DNA from: Helicobacter sp. MIT 05-5293
GTDB taxonomy: Bacteria; Campylobacterota; Campylobacteria; Campylobacterales; Helicobacteraceae
Length of the DNA: 64,000 nucleotides
Assembly: GCF_000765665.2 (NCBI RefSeq)
Contig: NZ_JROZ02000002.1
Span: 309,691 to 373,690 of the forward strand
Direction: 5' to 3'
Of the stretch, positions 1 through 8,561 are shown in pieces (positions within the stretch are counted from its first letter, which is position 1; every line of letters begins with the position of its first letter). The notes beneath the pieces are model-generated. The model saw only the letters and a program-made list of their open reading frames with translations, was not told the origin of the DNA and searched no databases. The position numbers were made by a program, and so were the translations under genes.

Positions 1-470
1 GAATCTTCGGAAGACAAAGATTCTTGAGGGATAATCACAATAAAATCCTGTGGCGTGTGTGCAAGGTAATTTTTTAAGGATTCTAGTCGTTCTTGCAAAC
101 CACCTTTTGCAAACGGCACATCAAAGACAAAATATTGCAGCTGCATAATTTCATCAAATCGCTCTTGATTTTTGAGGATTGATAGAATCTGTGAAAAGTT
201 TTTGTGAGGGCTGTATATCTCGCCATCAAGTGCAAAGGGCGGAAAATCTTTTGTAAAGCTAGGGGGCAGTCTCATCTCTTTTCCGCTACGAAAATACATT
301 TTCTCGCCGTCCCAAATGCCACGCACTCCATCAAGTTTCTCACTCACAAGCCAAACTTTCGAGCTTTTCTCCCATTCAAATTCGCTTAAAAGCAAGGGCG
401 CGTAAAATGCACCCCAAAGCAGAAGTGGGCAAATAAAAACAAGTGCGGCAAAAAGTTTTTTCAAAGTCAT
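1..470 (-). CDS. ATP-dependent DNA ligase, secreted type (partial, runs off the window)
   Basis: The reading frame is open from the ATG at 470 to the window edge, so the 3' part is missing. The first ~20 residues (MTLKKLFAALVFICPLLLWG) look like a signal peptide, so the enzyme probably acts in the periplasm. The adenylation motif KxDG is present as EKLDGVRG, with the nucleotide-accepting lysine at residue 45. It is followed by the LDGEIY and FVFDVPF motifs of small LigE-like ATP ligases. These enzymes seal nicks using ATP, whereas the replicative bacterial ligase uses NAD. The gene starts 8 bases after the serB stop and is probably co-transcribed with it. The ribosome binding site is weak. 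Family assignment is firm; the periplasmic role in DNA uptake or repair is inference. Confidence 0.85.
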   Translation of the reverse strand, partial: MTLKKLFAALVFICPLLLWGAFYAPLLLSEFEWEKSSKVWLVSEKLDGVRGIWDGEKMYFRSGKEMRLPPSFTKDFPPFALDGEIYSPHKNFSQILSILKNQERFDEIMQLQYFVFDVPFAKGGLQERLESLKNYLAHTPQDFIVIIPQESLSSED

Positions 471-478
471 AAATTTAG

Positions 479-1117
479 TTATTCTTGAAGCTTAAGCCCC
501 AATGCTTTGATGACTTCGCGCAAATCCTTGTTTTCAATAATGATATTAGCGTTTTCTTTGAGAATCTGCTTAGCACAAAAGGCAATGCGTGTATGGGCAT
601 GTGCAAACATACTAAGATCATTTGCACCATCGCCGACAACGATTGTATCTTGTGGTGTGATGCAAAGGAGATTCTGTAAAGTGCAAAGCATTGATCCTTT
701 AGAATCACTAAACATCATTTCCCCTCCGACTTCGCCGCTTAAAACACCATTTTTATGATGCAAGATATTAGAAAAATCTGCATCAAGCCCGAGCACTTTA
801 CGAAAATGTTGTGTGGCAAATTTGAATCCACCGCTAAAGCATACGACTTTATAGCCATAGGTTTTGAGTGATTGCACACAAACACGCGCACCATTCATTA
901 GAGGGAGATTCTCACAAATCGTTTGTGCTTTTTGAAGATTAAAGCCTTTGAGTAGGCTCACGCGTTCCTTGAGACTTTCGTAAAAATCAAGCTCACCATT
1001 CATCGCACGATGCGTGATAGCACTGACTTGCTCACTCACACCATATTCTTGTGCCAAAATGTCGATTGTCTCGCCATTCATTAAAGTCGAATCAAAGTCA
1101 AAAACGACAAGTTTCAT
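479..1117 (-). CDS. serB: Phosphoserine phosphatase SerB
   Basis: HAD-family phosphatase that hydrolyses O-phosphoserine to serine in the last step of serine biosynthesis. Motif I is DFDSTL near residues 7-12 (Asp7 nucleophile, Asp9 acid/base). Motif II is the CFSGGF serine loop, and the DGANDLSM motif near residue 162 binds magnesium. At 212 residues it is the short form without an N-terminal ACT domain, as is usual in Helicobacter. GAGGAC precedes the ATG. An extended -10 box on the minus strand at 1145-1150 lies upstream. The ligase gene follows 8 bases after the stop. Confidence 0.93.
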   Translation of the reverse strand: MKLVVFDFDSTLMNGETIDILAQEYGVSEQVSAITHRAMNGELDFYESLKERVSLLKGFNLQKAQTICENLPLMNGARVCVQSLKTYGYKVVCFSGGFKFATQHFRKVLGLDADFSNILHHKNGVLSGEVGGEMMFSDSKGSMLCTLQNLLCITPQDTIVVGDGANDLSMFAHAHTRIAFCAKQILKENANIIIENKDLREVIKALGLKLQE

Positions 1118-1144
1118 TGGTTGTCCTCACGATAAAATGGTAAG

Positions 1145-1150
1145 ATTATA
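1145..1150 (-). promoter_or_regulatory. -10 box for serB
   Basis: On the minus strand the sequence reads TGCTATAAT, a perfect extended -10. It lies about 28 bases upstream of the serB ATG. No clear -35 box is seen, which is normal for the vegetative promoters of Helicobacter. Confidence 0.6.
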
Positions 1151-1189
1151 GCATTTGGGATTGAAAAAATTACTAAAATGGAGTGATGA

Positions 1190-2017
1190 ATGTTTGGAAT
1201 AGAATTTTTACCACAAAGCCTTGATAAAGATATAAATCAACTTGATGCGATGATTAAGGGTGCTAAGCAGTATTTGAATCAAGAAGTAGATTTTGTGCTT
1301 ATCCCTGCAAATCCCCGCAAATGTGCGAGTGTAGATTCTCTTTTGGCGGCTTCTTTATTGCGGCAAAAGATAAAGGATTATGTGTTTGTGCCTACGCTTA
1401 GTGGCAGTGGTTGTGAAAGTCAATCAGGTAAAATGCGCTTATCTTCACAACTTCTTGCTGTGAAATATGCAAATTTTCAGACATTGGCATTGATTGGCGG
1501 AGAAAATGAAGGTATGAGCAGTGTGGAAATGATGATTATAGCAAGAGAGATATTAGGAGAAAAGGTGCGCATCATAAGCGGTAGTGGGGCTTTAGATGAT
1601 GCAAAAAATCGGCACAGATTGGAGCAAAAGCTTCAAGCAGGAGTGGATATGATCATTACACAGCCTTTGTTTTGCGCCAAAGAGGCAAGGACTTTTTTGC
1701 AAATATTTGAATCTCTAAAACAGCAAGGAGGATATAAAGCACAAGCTTTTATCGGTGTGTTTGGTGTTTTTAATGTCCATACTGCATTGCGTATCAATGA
1801 GGCTCATTTGGGGTTTGAGATACCGCAGGATTATATAGAATCTATGGATTCTGTGTGTGGTGAAAATACAGAAGAAAGAATGGAACATCGCCCAAAACAA
1901 CGCTATGAGCAATTGTGGCAAGAGATGGAAAAGGTCGCCCAAGAATACGGAGCTTTTCTCTATCTCTCCACGCCAAAGCATAATGATCTAAGGGCGTATG
2001 GGATATGTGAGGGCTAG
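1190..2017 (+). CDS. Methylenetetrahydrofolate reductase-like protein (MetF family)
   Basis: A 275-residue protein resembling the flavin-dependent TIM barrel that reduces methylenetetrahydrofolate to methyl-THF for methionine synthesis. The recognisable part is the stretch around residues 160-215: MIITQPLFCAKEA matches the family's ITQxxFD region, and IGVFGVFN matches its GILPV region. LALIGGENEG occupies the place of the ALRGD loop but lacks the RGD. The N-terminal FEFFPP signature is only faintly kept as GIEFLPQS. The protein may therefore be a divergent MetF or a relative with altered cofactor use. It starts after GGAGTG with short spacing and stands alone between serB and the minus-strand island genes. 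Confidence 0.55.
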   Translation: MFGIEFLPQSLDKDINQLDAMIKGAKQYLNQEVDFVLIPANPRKCASVDSLLAASLLRQKIKDYVFVPTLSGSGCESQSGKMRLSSQLLAVKYANFQTLALIGGENEGMSSVEMMIIAREILGEKVRIISGSGALDDAKNRHRLEQKLQAGVDMIITQPLFCAKEARTFLQIFESLKQQGGYKAQAFIGVFGVFNVHTALRINEAHLGFEIPQDYIESMDSVCGENTEERMEHRPKQRYEQLWQEMEKVAQEYGAFLYLSTPKHNDLRAYGICEG

Positions 2018-2021
2018 AATC

Positions 2022-2543
2022 TCACTCTTTACTTCCAAAAAAGCTATCAATATACTTTGCAATTGTGTCGCTCTCTTTTAAAATGCTGTTTTTAGAATCT
2101 TTAAGTTCAAAATCAAAAGGACTTTGCACTTGGAATTCTAAGCTTTTAAGTTCTATATGCCATATAATCTCATAAATACGCACTCTATGCTTTAAAAACT
2201 TCATAATAAAATAATGATAGGCAGAGTATTTGGTTAAAAGGCTATCAATATGTGATTGTGCTTTATAAAGATGCTCTTTGAATTCTTGAAAATTCTTCGT
2301 CTTGTTTTTAGCTGCGATATGCTCAAACTGCATTTGCAGGTATAAAAACTCATAATAATCTAAATACAATGCAATATGCGGGTGGGAGAGGTGAGCTTGG
2401 AGTTTGTCTTTGCATACATTAATATCAATTTGAATATCAATTTGGCAGGTTTTGGAGTCATTATTTTTTGTCCCTTTCAAGGGAGAAATATAGCCTTTAT
2501 AAGCATTGATATATCTTTCTCGCAACTTTTCATCTAATTTCAT
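2022..2543 (-). CDS. Hypothetical protein, second gene of an unrecognised pair
   Basis: I do not recognise this protein. I place the start at 2543 because that ATG overlaps the stop of the upstream gene as ATGA, and AAGGAAG lies about 13 bases before it. A longer frame opens at 2612 but would overlap the upstream gene by 73 bases. The ~173-residue product is rich in Lys, His, Tyr and Leu and is predicted mostly helical, with no signal peptide or membrane segment. It is translationally coupled to its partner. Its closing stop lies 4 bases from the convergent MetF-like gene. Confidence 0.6.
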   Translation of the reverse strand: MKLDEKLRERYINAYKGYISPLKGTKNNDSKTCQIDIQIDINVCKDKLQAHLSHPHIALYLDYYEFLYLQMQFEHIAAKNKTKNFQEFKEHLYKAQSHIDSLLTKYSAYHYFIMKFLKHRVRIYEIIWHIELKSLEFQVQSPFDFELKDSKNSILKESDTIAKYIDSFFGSKE

Positions 2544-3283
2544 AAAAGCACAGCCACTTCCTTGTGTGCCAGGAATGTATAACCTATGAGGCTTAAAAAG
2601 AGCATTGCACAATCATAATCCCACTTTTGCACACGCTCAAGCGCATTAATGCCTTCTTCTATATGTTTACAAATCTCCTTATATTGAGCCTCTTTATCTT
2701 TATTGATATTGATATAACGTTCATAGCGAATGAAAGTATTGCACCATAATGCTTTGTATTTAGATTCTAAAAGTGCTTTTGTAGGGGCTAAATTTTTTAG
2801 CATTTTGGAATACTCTTTATTTTGGCTTAGCTCTTGCGTATCCTCCCATTTTTCAAAATATATATATTTTAGATCTTCAAGCTGTGCTAGGATTTCATCA
2901 TTTTGTGAGAGTTTATCTATGCTTTTATCGATGTGTGCTAATGTAGCAAAATGGCAATAAAAGCTATCTTGTGGATAGCTTAGTGCAAGTAAATGCATAA
3001 GGCTTTGGGTGAGTAAATGCTGGGAATTACTAAAATACCGCTGATGTGGCAAGCTCACATTGAGATAGCCTTCATAAAAGTCTTTATGTGAAAGTAAAAG
3101 TGGTAAGAGAATAGGGATATGAGCAGCTTGAAGTTGTTGTTTGTTAATGTCTTTATTAATGTCGCCTCTTTCGATTAAAGGATATTTTTTGAGTTCATTT
3201 TTCTTAAAGTATGGCTCATAGTAGAAGTGATACCATATTTTGTTGGCTCTTTCTTTTATTTTTTGTGAATTTTTATTCCTCAT
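2540..3283 (-). CDS. Hypothetical protein, first gene of an unrecognised pair
   Basis: A 247-residue soluble protein of unknown function. It is basic at the N-terminus (MRNKNSQKIKERANKIWYH) and mostly helical, with many Leu, Tyr and His residues. A weakly hydrophobic C-terminal segment (MLFLSLIGYTFLAHKEVAVLL) might touch a membrane. GGCGAGG precedes the ATG. It is divergent from the NYN/glycosyltransferase operon, and its stop overlaps the start of the next gene by 4 bases, so the two products are probably made together. No catalytic motif is visible. Confidence 0.6.
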   Translation of the reverse strand: MRNKNSQKIKERANKIWYHFYYEPYFKKNELKKYPLIERGDINKDINKQQLQAAHIPILLPLLLSHKDFYEGYLNVSLPHQRYFSNSQHLLTQSLMHLLALSYPQDSFYCHFATLAHIDKSIDKLSQNDEILAQLEDLKYIYFEKWEDTQELSQNKEYSKMLKNLAPTKALLESKYKALWCNTFIRYERYININKDKEAQYKEICKHIEEGINALERVQKWDYDCAMLFLSLIGYTFLAHKEVAVLL

Positions 3284-3521
3284 ACCTCGCCTTTAGTAAA
3301 AAAATTCTATTTTTTAAGGTCATTTTATCTAAAAGGCGATGAAAATACATATTTTTTCTCTTTATCTTTAATCTTGTTTATGCAATGTAATTTTTTCCAT
3401 TCTCCTAAACTCTACTAAATGCTTATGTGTGGGCATATAGATGCGTGTAAAAATTTTCCTATCTCAATTTAAAAAAATACGCAAAAATTCCCTCGTTTTA
3501 TTTAAAATCAAAGGAGGAGTA
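3284..3521. other. AT-rich divergent intergenic region of the island
   Basis: Some 240 bases separate the divergent hypothetical pair from the NYN-led operon and must hold both promoters. I see no strong -10 box. TGTAAT near 3387 and TATAGAT near 3437 are weak candidates on the plus strand. A longer in-frame upstream extension of the NYN gene (from 3441) lacks a ribosome binding site. Confidence 0.35.
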
Positions 3522-4019
3522 ATGAAAGATTTACAAAAGATAATGCTACTTATCATTGATGTCGAAAACGCACTTAAGGCAGGAGATATTGCGCGAATAA
3601 TGCTTAAACTTCGCGACCAAATGGCAATATTCCCTCAAGAGATAAAAAAAATTGCTATTGGCAGGGCAAATGAGAACTTGCAAAATGCGCTCAAGCAATA
3701 TGGATTTGATTATATCCCTAATGCACATTGCGGGGAGAAAAATAGCGCAGATAGGCAAATCTATGCCAAAGTGCGTCAATATATACCGAGCCTTGATATG
3801 TGTATTTTGGTGAGCAATGATAGTGATTTTGCTCCATTATTAAAAATGCTCAAAGCTCATCATATACGCGTTATTACCCTTTGTGTGCAAGAGAGTGTAT
3901 GTAAGATTTTGCAAACATTAAGTGATGTGCATTTTCATATATTTAAGCCTAAACTCACACCCCTAAAGCTTAATTCCATAAGGCTTAAAAACACAAATGC
4001 TTTAGGGGGTAAAAAATGA
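3522..4019 (+). CDS. NYN-domain (PIN-like) protein, putative ribonuclease
   Basis: Small LabA/DUF88-like protein of about 165 residues. The acidic sites of the NYN fold are visible: LLIIDVEN with Asp13 and Asn16, a central ADRQIY segment, and LVSNDSDFAPLL near residues 97-108, in which the two Asp residues would bind metal. The family includes metal-dependent RNases and regulatory proteins. I chose ATG 3522 because a perfect AAGGAGGAG lies just before it; the frame also opens at 3441 without such a signal. It overlaps the following glycosyltransferase gene by 4 bases (ATGA), so it heads the island operon. The role in that operon is unknown. Confidence 0.75.
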   Translation: MKDLQKIMLLIIDVENALKAGDIARIMLKLRDQMAIFPQEIKKIAIGRANENLQNALKQYGFDYIPNAHCGEKNSADRQIYAKVRQYIPSLDMCILVSNDSDFAPLLKMLKAHHIRVITLCVQESVCKILQTLSDVHFHIFKPKLTPLKLNSIRLKNTNALGGKK

Positions 4020-6199
4020 GAATCTTAAAAGTTATCCACGGATTCCCGCCTGATTATATGGCAGGGAGTGAGGTATATTCATTCACACTTTGCAGGGCAT
4101 TACAAAAAATGGGGCATGAGGTCTTTGTATTTACTCGTATTGAATGTGAACTCTTAAAGCCTTATAGCACTTATGAAGAGTGTTTGGAAGGTATAAAGAT
4201 TATGCGTATTAATAAGCCAAAGCAGTATAGCTACGTAGAGAAATTTTATGATAGTAGCATTGATGAAGCATTTAGAGAGTATCTTAAAAAGATTAATCCA
4301 GACATCGTGCATTTTGGACATTTATGCCATCTCTCTTTGAATTTAGTAGAGATTGCAAAATCTCAAGGTAAAAAAGTTGTTTTTACTTTGCACGATTTTT
4401 GGCTTTTTTGCGTAAAAGGACAACTTATCAACAAAGAAAATCAGCGTTGCTCTGTTTCTAGTGTGAGTAAATGTGTGGATTGCTCCCCTTATAATACAAA
4501 CAAAAGTGAGGTCAAAAAGGCTTTAGATGATTTAGCTCACATAAGGGAGATTGTTGATGTATTTATCACTCCTTCATATACTTTGAGGGATTATTTTTTA
4601 AAGCAAGGTGTGAGTGCTTCAAAAATAATCTATCAAAAATATGGTTTTGATAAAGAGTGTATTACATATAAAAAAAGGCATTTTAAGCCAGATTCAAAAT
4701 TGCGTTTTGGTTTTATGGGACGCATTATCCCTACAAAGGGTATAGAGGTGCTTATAAAGGCTTTTAATGAGCTACCTAGAGAGCATCTTGCTATTTATGG
4801 GGATAAGCCAAGCGGGAAGCGATTTTTAGAGACAGAGAATATTGCCTTTAAGGGTGGCTATGATAATGCCAATATTAATGCGATTTTAAACATGCTTGAT
4901 GTGCTTATCGTGCCCTCCATTTGGCTTGAAAACTCACCCTTAGTGATACAAGAAGCCTTTTTGGCAGGTGTGATAGTGGTAGCTTCTGATATTGGGGGTA
5001 TGAAAGAGCTTATTAGAGAGGGTGAAGGGTTTTTGTTTAGAGCAGGAGATAGTAAAGATTTAGCAAATTGCATTCAAAACATTACCCAAAATCCCACTTT
5101 GCTTAATCACATAAAAGATAATCGCCACAAGGTAGAGGATATAAAGCATGAAGCACATAATCTTACCTTGCTTTATCAATCACTCTTAGCGGATACTTAC
5201 ACTCTAGAATCTTCCCATAAAAAAATAGATTCTAAGAAGTTAAGGAGAGTAACCATTGATACCAATCCTGACACTTGTAATTTGCATTGCAAAATGTGTG
5301 ATACCCATAGCATTTATAATTCAGGTTTTGTAAAAACCCGCCCAGATATGCATTTAGAGCTTTTACAAAAATGCCTAAAAGATGCTAAGGACGCTGGAGT
5401 GAAGGAGATTATCCCAACGACTATGGGTGAGCCTATGTTTTATAAGCATTTTGATGAGATTGTGGAGTTTTGTCTGCAAAATCCCTCTATTAAACTTAAT
5501 CTTACAAGTAATGCGAGTTTGTTGTTTGGCAAAAAATATGATGAATACTACATTATACACAGGCTTTTAAAGGTTTTAAGTGATGTGAAAATCTCTTTTA
5601 ATAGCCTTGATTCTATAATTAATGAATCTATTATGAGAGGGAGTGATACAAAAAAGATTTTGCACAATATAGAGCGGCTTTGTGCTTTGAGGAATCGCTA
5701 TGCGAAAAATGCAAGCATTACTTTGCAAATGACTTTTATGCGAAGCAATATGCAAAGTATTATCCCTCTTATTGAGTATGGCATAAAAGTTGGGATCAAT
5801 CGTATTAAGGGACATCAGCTGTGGATTACCTATACAGAGCTTGAAAACGAGGCAATTTATAATGACACGGATTCTATTATGCAATGGAATGCCCTTGTAG
5901 AATCTTTGGCACCCTATTGCTCACATATTAGATTAGAGAATTTTGAAAAGCTAGATGTAAATATTAAAAAGGCAAAGGATTCTAAACAATGTCCCTTTTT
6001 GGGTAAGGAGCTATGGGTAAATTATAAGGGTGATATAAGTGTATGCTGTGCTCCGCATAAGCAGAGAGTAGAGCTAGGAGATTTTGGTAATATCATGCAG
6101 ATGAGCTTAGCAAGTGTGCTTAGCTCATCTATGTATCGCAATTTGTGTGATAACTATATGCAAAAGGAGGTTTGTTGCCAATGTTTAATGAGAAGATAG
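4016..6199 (+). CDS. GT4 glycosyltransferase fused to a radical SAM/SPASM enzyme
   Basis: A 727-residue two-enzyme fusion. Residues ~1-395 form a GT-B glycosyltransferase of family 4: an N-terminal GSEVYSFTLCRALQKMGHEV segment, the GFMGRIIPTKG donor-site loop near 232, and the ExxxxxxxE signature in ENSPLVIQE near 305-313. Residues ~410-727 are a radical SAM domain with the CxxxCxxC cluster motif as C421-NLH-C425-KM-C428. It ends in a SPASM-like cysteine set (CPFLG near 659, VCC near 677, VCCQC at the C-terminus), which would bind an auxiliary iron-sulphur cluster. GTs transfer sugars from nucleotide sugars; SPASM enzymes modify peptides or sugars by radical chemistry. No membrane segment is visible. 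The gene overlaps both neighbours. The substrate is unknown. Confidence 0.88.
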   Translation: MRILKVIHGFPPDYMAGSEVYSFTLCRALQKMGHEVFVFTRIECELLKPYSTYEECLEGIKIMRINKPKQYSYVEKFYDSSIDEAFREYLKKINPDIVHFGHLCHLSLNLVEIAKSQGKKVVFTLHDFWLFCVKGQLINKENQRCSVSSVSKCVDCSPYNTNKSEVKKALDDLAHIREIVDVFITPSYTLRDYFLKQGVSASKIIYQKYGFDKECITYKKRHFKPDSKLRFGFMGRIIPTKGIEVLIKAFNELPREHLAIYGDKPSGKRFLETENIAFKGGYDNANINAILNMLDVLIVPSIWLENSPLVIQEAFLAGVIVVASDIGGMKELIREGEGFLFRAGDSKDLANCIQNITQNPTLLNHIKDNRHKVEDIKHEAHNLTLLYQSLLADTYTLESSHKKIDSKKLRRVTIDTNPDTCNLHCKMCDTHSIYNSGFVKTRPDMHLELLQKCLKDAKDAGVKEIIPTTMGEPMFYKHFDEIVEFCLQNPSIKLNLTSNASLLFGKKYDEYYIIHRLLKVLSDVKISFNSLDSIINESIMRGSDTKKILHNIERLCALRNRYAKNASITLQMTFMRSNMQSIIPLIEYGIKVGINRIKGHQLWITYTELENEAIYNDTDSIMQWNALVESLAPYCSHIRLENFEKLDVNIKKAKDSKQCPFLGKELWVNYKGDISVCCAPHKQRVELGDFGNIMQMSLASVLSSSMYRNLCDNYMQKEVCCQCLMRR

Positions 6200-7821
6200 A
6201 AAAAATTAGTATAGCCTTTGAGCAAACACATCATATCAAGGGTGGGATTCCACTTTATGAGAGTAGGTATAAAAAGGTTTTGAGCTTCCACAATGGCAAA
6301 GCCCCTGTATATGAGGAGGTAAATGGCACAATAAGGGCGTTTTTTATTAATACGTTCAATACGCCACTTTTTGGGAGATATTTTGAATCTGCCTTTGGCT
6401 TTTATGATGGGTTAGCTTGTGTGAGTGATGAAACTGGGTATTATCATATTTTAGAAAATGGTATAGATGCCTATGCCTATCGCTTTGCTTGGTGTGGGAA
6501 CTTTATGGAAGAAGCCTGTGTAGTAAAGGATAAAAGCGGAGCATATTTTCACATCAATACACAAGGTGAGCCGCTCTATGCAGAGCGATTCTGTTATGTG
6601 GGGGATTATTACTATGGGATCGCAAGTGCACTTTTAGACAATGGTCAATATGTGCATATCTTTAAAGATGGTAGCAGGGTGCATAATAATGCTTTTTTAT
6701 CTTTAGAGCCATTTCATAAGGGCAAGGCAGTCGCAAGAGATGAGGAGGGGTATTTTCATATTGATAAAAATGGCAATGCCCTCTATTCTTATCGATTTGC
6801 TAAACTTGAAGCTTTTTATAATGGAAAAGCATTTGGAGAGGATTTTAATGGTAATAAGATTATCCTTGATGAAGCAGATTTACAAATAGAGGTAAGGCAT
6901 AAACGGGCTTTAGACATAAAGCAGGAGTTGGCAAAAGCGGCTTTTGATTTTTTAAAAATGCAAATTCTCTATGCGATTTTAGAGCTTGATGTCTTAGAAA
7001 ATCTGCGAGATTTTAAGACGTTAGATTTGCCTCCTTATTGTGAGAATCTTATCTTGCTTTGGCTTAGAGAAAATGGCTTTATAAATAATGATAAGAGCCT
7101 TACTTTTAAAGCACGGGAGAGCTTAGCTATAAAGCCGCTTATCTGTTATTGGCAGGATTTGCCTTTTAAGCTGAGTGGCTATCTTGCTCAAAGTCTTAAG
7201 GAGAATAAGGCTTATTTTGAATATCTTTACGGGCAGGATTATTTTAGCTATATGGCACAAAATCCAAAAGAGGCACAAAAGTTTAGCTTTGTGAGTGCAT
7301 TTTATGCGAGTGATTATGATGTGGATATTTTGGCATTACATAATCAAAAAGTATGTGATATTGGTTGTGGAAGTGGGACACTGCTTAGTACAATCAAGGC
7401 TAAATATCCTTTGATTAAAGCTATTTACGCAGACAAAGAAGATGTGCGCATCAATAAAGAGGAGGAGTTTATAGAGATTGATTTTTTCAAACCTTTGCAT
7501 ATAGAGGCTGATGTGTTTGTGATGAGTAGAATCTTGCATGATTGGGAAGATGCTAAAGCTATTGCTATTTTGCAAAACATCGCAGCCACTATGGGAGAAA
7601 AAAGCATTTTATATCTCTATGAGAGTGTGCAAGATGAACCTTCTTTAAGGGGAGGCAAAATTAAAGGATTAGAGCTAAGTTTTCATTTGCTGAATTTTTT
7701 AGGTGGGAGGGAACGGGATTTAGAGGCATTTGAATACCTCTTTGCGCAAGCTGGGCTAAAACTTGAATCCGTGCTTCGCAAGGAGCGATTAGTAGCAGTG
7801 ATGAAATTAAGGAAGTTGTAA
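6181..7821 (+). CDS. WG-like repeat domain fused to a SAM-dependent O-methyltransferase
   Basis: About 547 residues. Residues ~20-235 hold six repeats of about 34 residues with the pattern F-x3-F-x2-G-x-A ... G-x-Y-x-H-I-x3-G, resembling WG beta repeats (examples: FGFYDGLACV, LEPFHKGKAV, LEAFYNGKAF). Residues ~255-330 look like the winged-helix dimerisation domain of plant-type O-methyltransferases. The catalytic domain follows, with CDIGCGSGTLL near 392 and SRILHDWED near 450, the Methyltransf_2 signature. AAAGGAGG at 6163-6170 sits 10 bases before ATG 6181, so I prefer this start to TTG 6172. The start lies within the end of the preceding gene. It probably methylates a hydroxyl on the product of this operon. 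Confidence 0.8.
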   Translation: MFNEKIEKISIAFEQTHHIKGGIPLYESRYKKVLSFHNGKAPVYEEVNGTIRAFFINTFNTPLFGRYFESAFGFYDGLACVSDETGYYHILENGIDAYAYRFAWCGNFMEEACVVKDKSGAYFHINTQGEPLYAERFCYVGDYYYGIASALLDNGQYVHIFKDGSRVHNNAFLSLEPFHKGKAVARDEEGYFHIDKNGNALYSYRFAKLEAFYNGKAFGEDFNGNKIILDEADLQIEVRHKRALDIKQELAKAAFDFLKMQILYAILELDVLENLRDFKTLDLPPYCENLILLWLRENGFINNDKSLTFKARESLAIKPLICYWQDLPFKLSGYLAQSLKENKAYFEYLYGQDYFSYMAQNPKEAQKFSFVSAFYASDYDVDILALHNQKVCDIGCGSGTLLSTIKAKYPLIKAIYADKEDVRINKEEEFIEIDFFKPLHIEADVFVMSRILHDWEDAKAIAILQNIAATMGEKSILYLYESVQDEPSLRGGKIKGLELSFHLLNFLGGRERDLEAFEYLFAQAGLKLESVLRKERLVAVMKLRKL

Positions 7822-8546
7822 TGGTGTTTTATGAGAGAATGATAAAAGATATGGGAATCCTTCCACACGACAGAAGGATAAAGCTCCTTATAAGGCACTC
7901 TATCCGCCCTGGAGTGGATGGTATACCTATTGTCTATGAGGACAAAGAAATTTTTATCCACGCAGGGTTTCATTGGGGCATCACTAGAGAAGGGGAGGCA
8001 TTGGCTAGGGCTTTTGGTAAGGCATTGGAATATGAGATTATTAATATAGAATCGAGTCCATTAAAACGATGCGTGCAAACTGCGAATATGATTTTAGAAG
8101 GTAGAGGAGTGCAGAGGGAAGTAAGGCAAAATGAAATATTAAAAGCAATGTGGGTGAAAGATAGGTATAAATGGGGTAGGATTTATAAAGAGTATGAAGC
8201 ACAACATAAAAGCAAAGGTATTGTTTTACTTCTGCAAAAAATGCTTGATGGACAGGCAGTAGAAGGGGCTTATGATATAGATACAAGTATTGCACGATTA
8301 CTTAATGCTATGGGACTAGGAGAGAAATCAACCTCTTCATCAAAACGGCAAATGGATATTTATGTAACACATGATGGCTTGATTATGCTACTTATTGCTT
8401 ATGCTTTGAAGTGCAGGCTTGTTGATTTAGAGTGGATATGTATGTTGGAAGGCGTGTTTTTATGGGAGGAATGGGGCAGGATTTATCTTGCATATAATGG
8501 ACAAAAGCATCCCATAGAGATTCAAATAAAGACACATTTAAGCTAG
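7821..8546 (+). CDS. Histidine phosphatase (phosphoglycerate mutase-like) family protein
   Basis: A 241-residue member of the histidine phosphatase superfamily. The phosphate-accepting histidine is His26 in LLIRHSIRP. ESSPLKRCVQTA supplies the second arginine region, and YVTHDGL near 182-187 holds the second catalytic histidine. The ATG overlaps the stop of the methyltransferase gene (TAATG) and follows AAGGAAG. Family members remove phosphate from small molecules, sugars or proteins. Beside a kinase and nucleotidyltransferase, a role on a phosphorylated intermediate is plausible but unproven. Confidence 0.82.
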   Translation: MVFYERMIKDMGILPHDRRIKLLIRHSIRPGVDGIPIVYEDKEIFIHAGFHWGITREGEALARAFGKALEYEIINIESSPLKRCVQTANMILEGRGVQREVRQNEILKAMWVKDRYKWGRIYKEYEAQHKSKGIVLLLQKMLDGQAVEGAYDIDTSIARLLNAMGLGEKSTSSSKRQMDIYVTHDGLIMLLIAYALKCRLVDLEWICMLEGVFLWEEWGRIYLAYNGQKHPIEIQIKTHLS

Positions 8547-8561
8547 GAGGTAAAGTCAAAA

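Noticed and set aside
2540..2612. Possible frameshift splitting one gene into the two minus-strand hypothetical genes
   Set aside because: The downstream gene has its own ATG overlapping the upstream stop as ATGA, with AAGGAAG before it, which is normal coupling. A frameshift is not needed.
4016..6199. Misassembly joining separate glycosyltransferase and radical SAM genes
   Set aside because: The frame is continuous, there is no internal ribosome binding site with start at the junction that stands out, and both flanking overlaps are natural. Read mapping could still test this.
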